Assembly: GCF_014202755.1 (NCBI RefSeq)
Contig: NZ_JACHHK010000008.1
Coordinates: 1-64,000 of the forward strand
DNA length: 64,000 nt
Direction of reading: 5' to 3'
DNA from: Catenisphaera adipataccumulans
Lineage (GTDB): Bacteria > Bacillota_I > Bacilli_A > Erysipelotrichales > Erysipelotrichaceae
Shown: one piece after another, positions 25,556 through 34,144 of the stretch
How the letters are laid out: every line of letters starts with the position of its first letter
Position numbering within the stretch: position 1 is the stretch's first letter
The notes under the pieces: generated by a model
Told to the model about the DNA's origin: nothing
The model's input: the letters and a program-made list of their open reading frames with translations, nothing else
Database searches by the model: none
Made by a program: the position numbers and the translations under genes

Positions 25556-27590
25556 ATAAACGAATACCAACCTGATAGACGATTGCCGTCAATGCCCAGG
25601 CCAGAACCAGTTGGAACGCCATATTTTTTACTAAATAGGCTGTCGATCCAGATTCTCGGCGAATGGTTGCCATCGATGCAATACACGGCACATATAATAA
25701 GCAGAACAACATCAGGCAATAAGCATTTAAAGGGCCGAAACCCAGGGCGGCCAACGCCGAACGCAAGGTCTCCATGCCGAAAGCCGAATTGATGTTGGAA
25801 ATATTGAACAAGACCGCCGTTGAACTGACGACCACTTCCTTTGCGGAAATACCGGCTAATAAGGCCACTGCGATCTGCCAGATGCCTAAGCCGCAAGGAG
25901 CCAGGATCGGAACCAGGGCGTTGCCGATGATCGCCGCAAAGCTTTCTGTCACTTCGACCGTATATCCGTTCGTGCCAAAATGCATCAGGATCCAAATAAT
26001 GATCGAAGCCGCAAAAATTGTTGTTCCGGCTTTGCTTAAGAAATCTTTGACCTTATCCCAAACATAAACATATACCGTATAAGCGCTCGGCATTTTATAC
26101 AGCGGCAGTTCGATCAGCAGCGGATTCTCATCCGGTTCATCACCGAAGCGATGCAGCAGATAGGCCGTAAGCAAAGCGACCGCGATGCCGATCACATACA
26201 TAGAATAAGCGGCCAGCCAGGCATTCTTCCCAAAGAAGATTCCCGAAAACAAGATGTATACCGGCAGTTTTGCGTTGCACGACATAAACGGTGTGATCAA
26301 CATGACCCGCCGCCGGTCTTTTTCTGATTCCAGCGTCCGGCTGGACATGATGGCCGGCACGGTACAGCCAAATCCTAATACCATTGGGATAAACGCACGG
26401 CCGGACAAGCCTAGATGCGACATGATCTCATTCATCACATATGCCACGCGGGCCATATAACCGCTGTCTTCCAAAAAAGCCAGCGCAATAAACAAGATCG
26501 CGATATTTGGTAAAAAAGTTAAAATACTGCCGACACCGCCGATGACGCCCTGCGTGATCAAATTTCGCAGCCAGGCAGCCACATTCATACCGGCCAGCCA
26601 GCTGTTGACGCCGTTGATCAGCGCGTCGACCAACATTTCCACATATCCCTGGATCCAGTCGCCGACGATAAAGGTCAGCGCAAAAATACAGACCATGATC
26701 AGCAGGAAGATCAATACGCCCCAAAATGGTTTCGTTACGACATTATCGATCCGGTCCGTCAGTTCATCGCTCTTTTGGATCCCCATCAGGATCTCCGGGA
26801 TCAATTCCTGGATAAAGCCGTATTTTTCATTGATGATTTCTGTTTCATCATCCGGATCCCGGACATCATCAAGATCCAGCGGATATTTTTCACAATACTC
26901 ACTATCATTCTGCAGCAGCAGGATCGAGGCCAGACGGATATTTTTCTCCTGCGGATAGTGCTGATACATCCGCTTTTCTACGACAGCGATCTTATGCTCC
27001 ACCGCATCTGAATATTCCATCACATGTTCACGAATCGTATCTTCGTGAATATTCAGACGGACATGGTGGTATGCCGTCATTGGATCTTCCGTATCAATGT
27101 GCTGATGGACCGCCGCATGCATCAATGTCTGAATGCCTTCTTTTTTGCGGGCCACCACCGGTACGACCGGAATTCCTAAGATCTCGGACATACGATGCAA
27201 GTCAATTTCGATGCCGCGCTTGCGCACGATATCCATCATATTCAACGCGATGACCATTGGTTTATTTAATTCCAGCAGCTGCAGCGTCAAATACAGACTG
27301 CGCTCCAGACTGGATGCATCGACCACATCGATGATGACATCGACCTGATCGCTCATGATAAACTGGCGCGAAACCTGTTCCTCCATCGTGTACGAAGACA
27401 GACTGTAAGTTCCCGGCAGATCGACCACATGGATCAAATGGTTGTGTTCCTGGACAGCGCCTTCCATGCGCTCGACGGTCACCCCAGGCCAGTTGGCTAC
27501 TTTCAAATTCGCACCGGTGTACGCATTAAATAAAGTCGTTTTGCCGCAGTTCGGATTACCGATAAAAGCGACCGTCATCTCCTCTTTCAT
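25554..27590 (-). CDS. feoB: Ferrous iron transporter FeoB
   Basis: The 678-residue membrane protein takes up Fe(II). Its N-terminal GTPase domain has the G1 motif GNPNCGKTT at about 11-19, DLPGTYSL as G3, and NMMD as G4. The membrane region follows from about 285 with repeated gate blocks, including the conserved cysteine segment GFGCTVPAI. The ATG overlaps the feoA stop by four bases. Length is near the family norm. No separate FeoC is seen. Confidence 0.95.
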   Translation of the reverse strand: MKEEMTVAFIGNPNCGKTTLFNAYTGANLKVANWPGVTVERMEGAVQEHNHLIHVVDLPGTYSLSSYTMEEQVSRQFIMSDQVDVIIDVVDASSLERSLYLTLQLLELNKPMVIALNMMDIVRKRGIEIDLHRMSEILGIPVVPVVARKKEGIQTLMHAAVHQHIDTEDPMTAYHHVRLNIHEDTIREHVMEYSDAVEHKIAVVEKRMYQHYPQEKNIRLASILLLQNDSEYCEKYPLDLDDVRDPDDETEIINEKYGFIQELIPEILMGIQKSDELTDRIDNVVTKPFWGVLIFLLIMVCIFALTFIVGDWIQGYVEMLVDALINGVNSWLAGMNVAAWLRNLITQGVIGGVGSILTFLPNIAILFIALAFLEDSGYMARVAYVMNEIMSHLGLSGRAFIPMVLGFGCTVPAIMSSRTLESEKDRRRVMLITPFMSCNAKLPVYILFSGIFFGKNAWLAAYSMYVIGIAVALLTAYLLHRFGDEPDENPLLIELPLYKMPSAYTVYVYVWDKVKDFLSKAGTTIFAASIIIWILMHFGTNGYTVEVTESFAAIIGNALVPILAPCGLGIWQIAVALLAGISAKEVVVSSTAVLFNISNINSAFGMETLRSALAALGFGPLNAYCLMLFCLLYVPCIASMATIRRESGSTAYLVKNMAFQLVLAWALTAIVYQVGIRL

Positions 27591-27805
27591 GCTTCCACCT
27601 CAATTCGTTCCGTCAGTTTGCTTCCTAACGCAAAACGAGTGCCCCGCAAATCAATGATCATGGTCCCGGTGCGTTTGCGGTGCAGAATGGCAACCGGTGT
27701 ACCAATCATCATACCCAGCGCTTCCAGCCGGTGCTCGGTTTGTTCGTTCACCGAGATCGACACGACGCGGTATGTTGTTCCTTCTTTTCCTTCACTCAAT
27801 TTCAT
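27587..27805 (-). CDS. feoA: Ferrous iron transport protein FeoA
   Basis: The 72-residue SH3-like protein supports FeoB. It shows the typical pattern LEALGMMIGTPVAILHR and ends ALGSKLTERIEVEA. GGGAG precedes the start. It is translationally coupled to feoB by a four-base overlap. The promoter region faces the divergent SmtB-like regulator gene, but no clear iron-repressor box is seen. Confidence 0.92.
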   Translation of the reverse strand: MKLSEGKEGTTYRVVSISVNEQTEHRLEALGMMIGTPVAILHRKRTGTMIIDLRGTRFALGSKLTERIEVEA

Positions 27806-27822
27806 TTTGTTCTCCCTTTTTT

Positions 27823-27850
27823 ATTGTATCGGAATTACTTGTGGTTTCAA
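27823..27850 (-). promoter_or_regulatory. feoAB promoter
   Basis: TTGAAA, 16 bases, TACAAT on the minus strand, about 17 bases before the ATG. Confidence 0.55.
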
Positions 27851-27917
27851 GGACAAAAGTAGTTGTATGATTGTTCTGTCCTCGGCAGTCCTATGTCCTT
27901 TATACCGGTGTACTGAT

Positions 27918-27946
27918 TCGACATTCAAAACGGATTTGTTTATAAT
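27918..27946 (+). promoter_or_regulatory. Promoter of the SmtB-like regulator, leaderless type
   Basis: TCGACA, 17 bases, TATAAT, then exactly six bases before the ATG at 27953. There is no ribosome binding site. Confidence 0.7.
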
Positions 27947-27952
27947 AATCGT

Positions 27953-28306
27953 ATGGAAAAGAAAGATTTTTTGTATGAACCGCAAAATGAAGCACAAGTC
28001 CTGCAGGCCGTTCAGACGACACCGTCGATCGATCATATCGAACGCCTGGCCGACTTTTATAAAGTCATGGGCGATGCGACCCGTTTAAAATTATTGATTG
28101 CGATGGAAAACGGCGAATTCTGTGTCAGTGATCTGGCCAATGTCGTCCACATGACCCGTTCTGCCGTCAGTCATCAGCTGAAAGCTCTGAAAAATGCCAA
28201 ACTCGTGAAATCCCGCCGCGACGGCAAGATCGTCTATTATTCACTGGATGACGAGCATATTCATTCCGTTCTGAAAGTCAGCATGGAACATATTTTGGAG
28301 GAATAA
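27953..28306 (+). CDS. ArsR/SmtB-family metal-sensing repressor
   Basis: The 117-residue winged-helix regulator has a DNA-binding segment MTRSAVSHQLKALKNAKLV. Its C-terminal helix carries D-E-H, ten residues, H-I-L-E, which matches the alpha5 zinc site DxHx10Hx2E of SmtB/CzrA sensors. A cysteine in EFCVSDLA matches the alpha3 position. It probably represses the HMA-ATPase unit through the operator at 25469-25484, some 2.5 kb away beyond feoAB; its own promoter shows no such operator. The mRNA looks leaderless. It overlaps the start region of yaaA (one base between), so the two are co-transcribed. Confidence 0.88.
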   Translation: MEKKDFLYEPQNEAQVLQAVQTTPSIDHIERLADFYKVMGDATRLKLLIAMENGEFCVSDLANVVHMTRSAVSHQLKALKNAKLVKSRRDGKIVYYSLDDEHIHSVLKVSMEHILEE

Positions 28307-28307
28307 G

Positions 28308-29006
28308 ATGCAGATCATCATTGCGCCCGCCAAACAGATCAAAACCAGCGAAGACGTCCTGCCGATGTCTTCGCCGATTTTTCTTCAAGAAGCAAAATAT
28401 CTCGCTGAACAGATCCGCCGCCTGGATGACGGCCAGCTGAAAAAACTGCTGAAATGTTCAGATGCGCTGGTACAGAAGACCAAACGCCAGTATCAAAACA
28501 TAGATGCGGAACATTCACCGGCGATCATGGCCTACAGCGGTATTCAGTATCAGTATATGGCCCCGGATGTGATGACCGATGAACAGCTGCAGTATCTGCA
28601 GGATCATCTGCGGATCCTCTCCGGTTTATACGGGATCCTGCGGCCGTTCGATGCGATCGTCCCCTACCGTCTGGAAATGCAGGCAAAATTCGAACACAAA
28701 AACTTATATGCATTCTGGGGCCGGAAACTAGCCGATACACTGGAAGGACCCATCCTGAATCTGGCCAGCGAGGAATATGCTAAATGCATCCGACCGTATA
28801 AAGAACTCATTGATGTGCGGTTTCTTGAAAGTACGCACAAAGAAAAAGGGGTCTATGTTAAGATGGCGCGCGGACGTATGGTCCGATTCCTGGCTGAGGA
28901 ACAAATCGAAACCCCAGAAGACATCAAAAAATTCCGTGAATTGGATTATCGTTACGATCCATCCGAAAGTTCACGGAATCAATTCGTGTTTATTCGAAAC
29001 TCATAG
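28308..29006 (+). CDS. yaaA: YaaA-family peroxide stress protein (DUF328/UPF0246)
   Basis: The 232-residue protein has the family opening MQIIIAPAKQI, the AYSGIQYQYM block, LSGLYGILRPFDAIVPYRLEM, and LYAFWGRKL. In E. coli YaaA limits free iron damage during peroxide stress and binds DNA. It follows the zinc-sensing regulator directly, and GGAGG is present in the 3' end of that gene. Its 3' end overlaps the convergent histidine kinase gene by six bases. Proximity to feoAB fits an iron/oxidative role, but that is inference. Confidence 0.9.
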   Translation: MQIIIAPAKQIKTSEDVLPMSSPIFLQEAKYLAEQIRRLDDGQLKKLLKCSDALVQKTKRQYQNIDAEHSPAIMAYSGIQYQYMAPDVMTDEQLQYLQDHLRILSGLYGILRPFDAIVPYRLEMQAKFEHKNLYAFWGRKLADTLEGPILNLASEEYAKCIRPYKELIDVRFLESTHKEKGVYVKMARGRMVRFLAEEQIETPEDIKKFRELDYRYDPSESSRNQFVFIRNS

Positions 29007-30410
29007 TTTACGCGAGCGGCGACGCTCGTTTTTCTTTTTCGGTTTCGGTTTTGGTTTTCGATAAATCTCGAAGCATACTCCATCGTCGGTGTTAAAGCCC
29101 CGAACCAGATATTTATTGGCTTTGCAGACTTTCGCAACGATCGACAGTCCCAAACCAAAACGGCCGCCTTCGCCTTTTTCATACGGGCGGAACAGCACCT
29201 CGATGCGGTCTTCCTGCATTTTCGGACCATCATTGCTGATTTTCAAATTGTCCTCATGCAGTTCAATTTTAATGTATGACTTCGCATAGCGGAACGCATT
29301 TTCCATAATGTTTTCGATGACCACCCGCCATGCCTCCAGCAGTCCGTCGAAGAACACCTCTTCGATTTCCATCTCGATGCGGATCTCCGGCCGGATGACC
29401 TTCGTATTCAGGACCACCTGTTCGATGACTTCCTTCATATTCGTGACGACACCTTCCGCATCACTGGTCAGCAGATATTCGACCCGGTTCAGATAAAGCA
29501 GATTGTGTACTTTATCTTCCAGCCGCTGCGCATTTTCAATGATCACATCCACGCTCTTATCCAATGTCCCATAAGGATAGATCCCGTCCTTGATGGATTC
29601 CGCATAAGACTTGATGGTTGCGATCGGCGTCTTCAAATCGTGCGAAATGTTATGGATCATTTCCTCTTTGGCGGTTTCCTGCTTCTTCAGTTCATCTTTC
29701 ATCGTGACCAGGGCGTCGGCCACCTCACCGATCTCATCTTCCCGATTGATATGCAGTTCGACTTCCTTGCCCATTTTGATTTCTTCGATATATGCTTTGA
29801 TCTGATGCAGCGGATGGATGATCGAATACACCCAAAGCATCAGTGCTACGAACATCACAAAATAAGCCAGGATGACCACATCGATCGTCGAGTCGACCAG
29901 CGATTTACGCACCTGCTGCGGATAGTCGCTGTTCATAAAGCTCACAATGATCACATCATCGGAGTTGATCTTGACATACTGCAGGCGATAATAATAGTAA
30001 ACCGTATCGCTCTTTTGATACATGGCCTCATAGACCGGGTTGTCCTTGTTTAAGCCGCCGGCATCCACAAGCATTTTTTGATACAGACCTTTGGTGCCGC
30101 TGTTCTGATCCGATTTGTCAAAGAAATAAAGCGTACCATCCTGAATATAGCCATTGGTCTGCAGCGTATCGCCGACCAGTTCCCGGGCTGCCTGGCTTTC
30201 CAGCACATCTTCGTCATCTTTTAAAGCTTCCGCGATCGATTCCTGCCGGCTGGCCATCGTATCGTACATCTGGTTTGCGATCGTACGGTCGATGTTATTG
30301 GTGACAAACAGGAAAAAGAATCCGAAGAAGAATGCCACAAAGAGAAAGACCACCAGCAGGACCTGCTGTGTCAGGGAAAGTTTCTTAAATCCTTCTACGA
30401 TCTTATGCAT
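29001..30410 (-). CDS. Sensor histidine kinase
   Basis: The 469-residue membrane kinase has a first helix at about 16-37, an extracytoplasmic sensor region to about 170, and a second helix (VVILAYFVMFVALMLW). A HAMP segment follows, then an H-box HNISHDLKTPIATIKSY, an N-box VVIENIMENAF, and the G2 motif FGLGLSI. The C-terminus is rich in Lys/Arg (KPKPKPKKK). It starts one base after the response regulator stop. The signal is unknown. Position at the end of the cdaA-glmM gene string suggests an envelope input. Confidence 0.93.
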   Translation of the reverse strand: MHKIVEGFKKLSLTQQVLLVVFLFVAFFFGFFFLFVTNNIDRTIANQMYDTMASRQESIAEALKDDEDVLESQAARELVGDTLQTNGYIQDGTLYFFDKSDQNSGTKGLYQKMLVDAGGLNKDNPVYEAMYQKSDTVYYYYRLQYVKINSDDVIIVSFMNSDYPQQVRKSLVDSTIDVVILAYFVMFVALMLWVYSIIHPLHQIKAYIEEIKMGKEVELHINREDEIGEVADALVTMKDELKKQETAKEEMIHNISHDLKTPIATIKSYAESIKDGIYPYGTLDKSVDVIIENAQRLEDKVHNLLYLNRVEYLLTSDAEGVVTNMKEVIEQVVLNTKVIRPEIRIEMEIEEVFFDGLLEAWRVVIENIMENAFRYAKSYIKIELHEDNLKISNDGPKMQEDRIEVLFRPYEKGEGGRFGLGLSIVAKVCKANKYLVRGFNTDDGVCFEIYRKPKPKPKKKNERRRSRKL

Positions 30411-30411
30411 A

Positions 30412-31071
30412 TCAACCTAAACGATAGCCATAGCCATAAATCGTATGAATGTTCAAATTCGGCAGTTTCTTACGCAGACGGCGCAGCGTATCATCGACGA
30501 CGCGGTCGGAACCAAAATAGTTCTCATCCCAGACATTTTCCAGGATCTTATCCCGGCTGAACGCAATGCCCTTGTTTTTAATGAACATCATCAACAGATC
30601 AAATTCTTTGGTCGTCAGTTCAATTTCCTGATCTTCATAGAAGATCTTGCGCTGTTCTTCATCCAATTCATATCCATCGATGGAAATCCGATTGTTCTCA
30701 TCACGATAGGCCCGCTTGATGATATTGTTGACGCGCAGGACCAGTTCTTTCGGTGAGAACGGTTTTGTGATGTAGTCATCGCAGCCTTTCTCCAGTCCGA
30801 TGATCCGGTCAAATTCTTTATCGCGCGCCGACATAAAGATGACCGGGATCTCTGGTCCCTGCAGACGGATCTCTTCCAGCAGATCGAAGCCGGATTTGTC
30901 ATCAAGCATGATATCCAGGATCCATAAATGAACATCATCATCGGTCACATGTGCACTCGCTTCCTCATATGTATAATACGAGCGGACTTCATATCCTTCC
31001 TTACGAAGATATTGTGCAACTAGATTGTTCTGATCTTTTTCATCCTCAACGACACAAATAACTCGTTTCAT
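30412..31071 (-). CDS. OmpR-family response regulator
   Basis: The 219-residue regulator has a receiver domain with the acidic pocket VVEDE, phosphoacceptor Asp near 53 (ILDIMLDD), Thr/Ser MSA and Lys in TKPFSPKEL. A winged-helix Trans_Reg_C domain follows (TTKEFDLLMMF, DDTLRRLRKKL, TIYGYGYRLG). AAGGAACG precedes the start. It begins 18 bases after glmM on the same strand without a terminator between, so it is likely part of the cda-glm transcript, and it forms a pair with the following kinase. Confidence 0.95.
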   Translation of the reverse strand: MKRVICVVEDEKDQNNLVAQYLRKEGYEVRSYYTYEEASAHVTDDDVHLWILDIMLDDKSGFDLLEEIRLQGPEIPVIFMSARDKEFDRIIGLEKGCDDYITKPFSPKELVLRVNNIIKRAYRDENNRISIDGYELDEEQRKIFYEDQEIELTTKEFDLLMMFIKNKGIAFSRDKILENVWDENYFGSDRVVDDTLRRLRKKLPNLNIHTIYGYGYRLG

Positions 31072-31089
31072 ACACGTTCCTTCTTTCTT

Positions 31090-32424
31090 CTAAAAATCGT
31101 GTTCGTTCATATAATTGACCACACGGCCGACATACTGCCGGCATAATTCATCCGTGCGGGCTTCGACCATCACACGAATCAGCGGTTCCGTACCGCTCGG
31201 GCGGACCAAGATCCGACCTTCATTTCCCAATTCATCCGCAACACCTTGGATCACTTCTTTCAGTGCTTCATCATCCAGGGCGTGCTGTTTGTCTTTCACG
31301 GTCACATTTTCAAGCAGCTGCGGATAAATAAACAAGCCTTCGCTCAGCTCCTGGATCGTTTTCCCCGTTGCCTTCATGATCTGCAGAAGCATCAACGCGG
31401 TAAACAAACCATCGCCGGTTTTCTCGTATTCATAGAAAATAATATGTCCGCTTTGTTCCCCGCCGATATAATAATCGTTTTTCTGCATTTCTTCAAATAC
31501 ATACTTATCACCGACCGGCGTCTGGATATAGTCGATCTTATTTGCATCCAATGCTTTATATAAACCTAAATTGGCCATGGCCGTGGTCACGCACATATTT
31601 TTATTCAGTTTATTGACCGACTTTAAATAACGTGATCCAATATACAAGATATAATCACCATTGATCAAGTTGCCGTCGCTGTCGGCCGCGATCAGACGGT
31701 CCGCATCGCCGTCAAACGCAAAACCAATATCGTAATCGTTTTCCCGCATCATCCGCTGCAAACTTTCCGGATGTGTGGAGCCGCATTTATTGTTGATGTT
31801 CAGACCGTTCGGTGAATTGTTGATGGCTTCCACCGTGGCCCCGAGCGAATCCAATGTTTCCAAAGCGGTGCTGGTCGCACTGCCGTTGGCCAGATCACAG
31901 GCGATCTTCATGCCGGTCAGATCAACCGGTACATTTTCCTTCAGCCAGGACATATAGATTTCCAGACCGTCTTCCCAGGAAACAAATTCACCAAGATCCG
32001 ATCCGGTCGCCAGATCCAGGGAAATCTCTCCGTCCATGTATTTTTCAATTTCCAGCAGCACGTTTTCTTCCATCTTTTCACCGCGATGGTTAAAAACTTT
32101 GATGCCATTATCATAATACGGATTGTGACTGGCACTGACCATGATCCCGCAGTCGAAGCGCTCCTTCTGCACCAGGTAACTGATCGAGGGCGTCGGGCAG
32201 ACACCTAATAAATACACCTGGGCTCCCATGCTCGTGGCACCGGATGCCAAACCCAGTTCAAACATATCACCGGACAGGCGGGTGTCTTTGCCAATTAAAA
32301 TCTTGGCATGCTTGCCCTTGCTGTAATACCAGCCCAGATATTGTCCGATCTTGATGGACATATCCAGGGTCAGGCCCTCATTGGCACGTCCCCGGACACC
32401 GTCGGTTCCAAAATATTTCCCCAT
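31090..32424 (-). CDS. glmM: Phosphoglucosamine mutase GlmM
   Basis: The 444-residue enzyme converts glucosamine-6-phosphate to glucosamine-1-phosphate for UDP-GlcNAc and peptidoglycan. It shows the opening GKYFGTDGVRGRAN, the phosphoserine loop VSASHNPYYDNGIK near 100, the metal loop AFDGDADRLI and the sugar/phosphate loop RPSGTEPLIRVM. It follows cdaR by 12 bases. In other Firmicutes GlmM binds and inhibits CdaA, so this cluster couples c-di-AMP to wall synthesis. Confidence 0.97.
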   Translation of the reverse strand: MGKYFGTDGVRGRANEGLTLDMSIKIGQYLGWYYSKGKHAKILIGKDTRLSGDMFELGLASGATSMGAQVYLLGVCPTPSISYLVQKERFDCGIMVSASHNPYYDNGIKVFNHRGEKMEENVLLEIEKYMDGEISLDLATGSDLGEFVSWEDGLEIYMSWLKENVPVDLTGMKIACDLANGSATSTALETLDSLGATVEAINNSPNGLNINNKCGSTHPESLQRMMRENDYDIGFAFDGDADRLIAADSDGNLINGDYILYIGSRYLKSVNKLNKNMCVTTAMANLGLYKALDANKIDYIQTPVGDKYVFEEMQKNDYYIGGEQSGHIIFYEYEKTGDGLFTALMLLQIMKATGKTIQELSEGLFIYPQLLENVTVKDKQHALDDEALKEVIQGVADELGNEGRILVRPSGTEPLIRVMVEARTDELCRQYVGRVVNYMNEHDF

Positions 32425-32436
32425 TTTATTGCTCCT

Positions 32437-33207
32437 CTATTCATCTGATTTGGCCGAAACGGTCACATGGATCGTTTTCGGCGAAAAATCCACATTGACT
32501 GTGTTGCCGTCTGAATCATAGGCAACCAGTTTTGCATCTGTTTCAAAGCTTCCTGTCTGGCCGGTCGCATCCACCAATGCCTTGACCGTCCGGATAGAAT
32601 TGATCTGATCCGTGCTGCCGGTCACCTTGACCGTACTGCGTTTTAATTTCGGTGATTCAAAATCCGAAGACTTCTGTCCCGAACTTAACAACAGTTCAGC
32701 AGTGACCGTAAATTGCTTGGTGACTTTTTTCTGTATATCTGCCGTCACCGAAGACGGACTGATCGACGCATCAATATCGTTCGGCAGATTTTCAACGCTC
32801 AGCTCGACTTCCGTCTGACCGACACCGTAGCTTCGCAGATCGGCCGTCACTTTTACATCATTTTGTTTACGGAATACATCAATATCCGTCGCATTGCCGG
32901 TCAGTGTAACAGTTACGACATCCGGCACACCGCTGACCTCGTATTCATCCGAGTCGTACAGCGTTTCCACCGGTACATTGCTGAGTTCTACCGACGTCTG
33001 CGAACTTTTTGTCAGGCGCATATTGATGTCCTGATAGTTCACCGCAGCACAAATGCCGATGGCTGCTACCAACGATACAATAATGGAACCGGATTTTGAA
33101 AAAATGATCCGGTCAAACAATTTGCTTAATTTATCAAACAAAAAGCGCAGGAATTCCTGAAGTTTCTGCAGGGATCCGGCTGAAGAATGATCATCGGGTC
33201 TTGCCAT
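32437..33207 (-). CDS. cdaR: CdaA regulator CdaR (YbbR-domain protein)
   Basis: The 256-residue protein has a single N-terminal membrane anchor (SGSIIVSLVAAIGICAAVNY, about 40-59) and an extracellular part with two to three YbbR repeats (NVPVETLYD, VPDVVTVTLTGNATDID, and a second PSSVTADIQKKV unit). CdaR binds and modulates CdaA at the membrane. I chose the ATG at 33207 because GGGAGGGAAG lies just before it; the longer frame runs into cdaA. It overlaps cdaA by 17 bases. Confidence 0.92.
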   Translation of the reverse strand: MARPDDHSSAGSLQKLQEFLRFLFDKLSKLFDRIIFSKSGSIIVSLVAAIGICAAVNYQDINMRLTKSSQTSVELSNVPVETLYDSDEYEVSGVPDVVTVTLTGNATDIDVFRKQNDVKVTADLRSYGVGQTEVELSVENLPNDIDASISPSSVTADIQKKVTKQFTVTAELLLSSGQKSSDFESPKLKRSTVKVTGSTDQINSIRTVKALVDATGQTGSFETDAKLVAYDSDGNTVNVDFSPKTIHVTVSAKSDE

Positions 33208-34126
33208 TTTTCTTCCCTCCCTGCTTGTCATTATAGAGATCCACCACACTGATCGGCAGGATACGATCATCCGGTTTGGATTTTTTATCCGTCTTTTTCG
33301 ATCGGCTGATGGAAAAATTTCTTGCTGTTTTAAAGAACGTATTATCGACGACCGGCACGGTATCATCAATGAGCATATTCTTTAAATAACGGCGCAGACC
33401 TTCGGCCGGATATTGAATCAACTGTCCCTTGACAGCGACCGAGATTGCGCCGGTTTCTTCACTGACGACGATCGTGATAGAATCGGTAATTTCACTAATG
33501 CCGACGGCTGCCCGATGGCGGGCACCGTATTTGCTCGGCAGATCTTTGGTGGTCGGCGGAAAATAGGCCGCCGCACAGGCAATTTTATTTCCCTGAATAA
33601 TGACAGCACCATCATGCATCGGTGTGCCGTATTGAAAAATCGTCTGCAGCAGTTCTGCCGAGACCACTGAATCCATACGGATCCCCGTGTTGACATAATC
33701 CGTCAGCTGCTGGGTCTGCTGGATCGTAATTAAAGCGCCGGTTTTCGTGCGCGACATTTCATCGCACGCTTCCACCAGCTCATTGATCATATGTTCATAT
33801 TCTCCGTTGGTCAGCTCTGCCCAATGCAGCGGGGATGAGGTCCGTCCGAGCTTTTCCAAGACGCCGCGGATCTCCGGCTGAAAGACGATGATGATGGCCA
33901 CCACGCCCCACTGGAGAAATAGATTCATAATGTAACTCAAGGCGTTCAATCCAAGCAGGACCGAGAGTCCTTTCACGATCAATAAGATAATGACCCCTTT
34001 AAAAATTTGGATCGTCCGCGTGTTGTTCCGGACCAGGCGCAGTCCGGCATAAATCAAACCCCATAATACAAGAATATCAACGATCCATCGAATAATATAG
34101 GGCACGTCGGAAATCGAAAGTTCCAT
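33191..34126 (-). CDS. cdaA: Diadenylate cyclase CdaA (c-di-AMP synthase)
   Basis: The 311-residue enzyme makes cyclic di-AMP from two ATP. Three N-terminal membrane helices (about residues 10-90) are followed by a DAC domain with the catalytic MHDGAVII motif and GARHRAAVGISE, holding the RHR ATP-binding motif. The C-terminal tail after residue 270 is basic. AAGGGGGCTGAG precedes the start. The gene comes 18 bases after the HAD gene and heads the conserved cdaA-cdaR-glmM set. c-di-AMP controls potassium and osmolyte uptake and wall stress. Confidence 0.96.
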   Translation of the reverse strand: MELSISDVPYIIRWIVDILVLWGLIYAGLRLVRNNTRTIQIFKGVIILLIVKGLSVLLGLNALSYIMNLFLQWGVVAIIIVFQPEIRGVLEKLGRTSSPLHWAELTNGEYEHMINELVEACDEMSRTKTGALITIQQTQQLTDYVNTGIRMDSVVSAELLQTIFQYGTPMHDGAVIIQGNKIACAAAYFPPTTKDLPSKYGARHRAAVGISEITDSITIVVSEETGAISVAVKGQLIQYPAEGLRRYLKNMLIDDTVPVVDNTFFKTARNFSISRSKKTDKKSKPDDRILPISVVDLYNDKQGGKKNGKTR

Positions 34127-34144
34127 AGCTCAGCCCCCTTTGTA

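Noticed and set aside
32437-33369. Longer start for cdaR at 33369
   Set aside because: It would overlap cdaA by about 180 bases and lacks a ribosome binding site. The ATG at 33207 has GGGAGGG upstream and gives the normal CdaR N-terminus.
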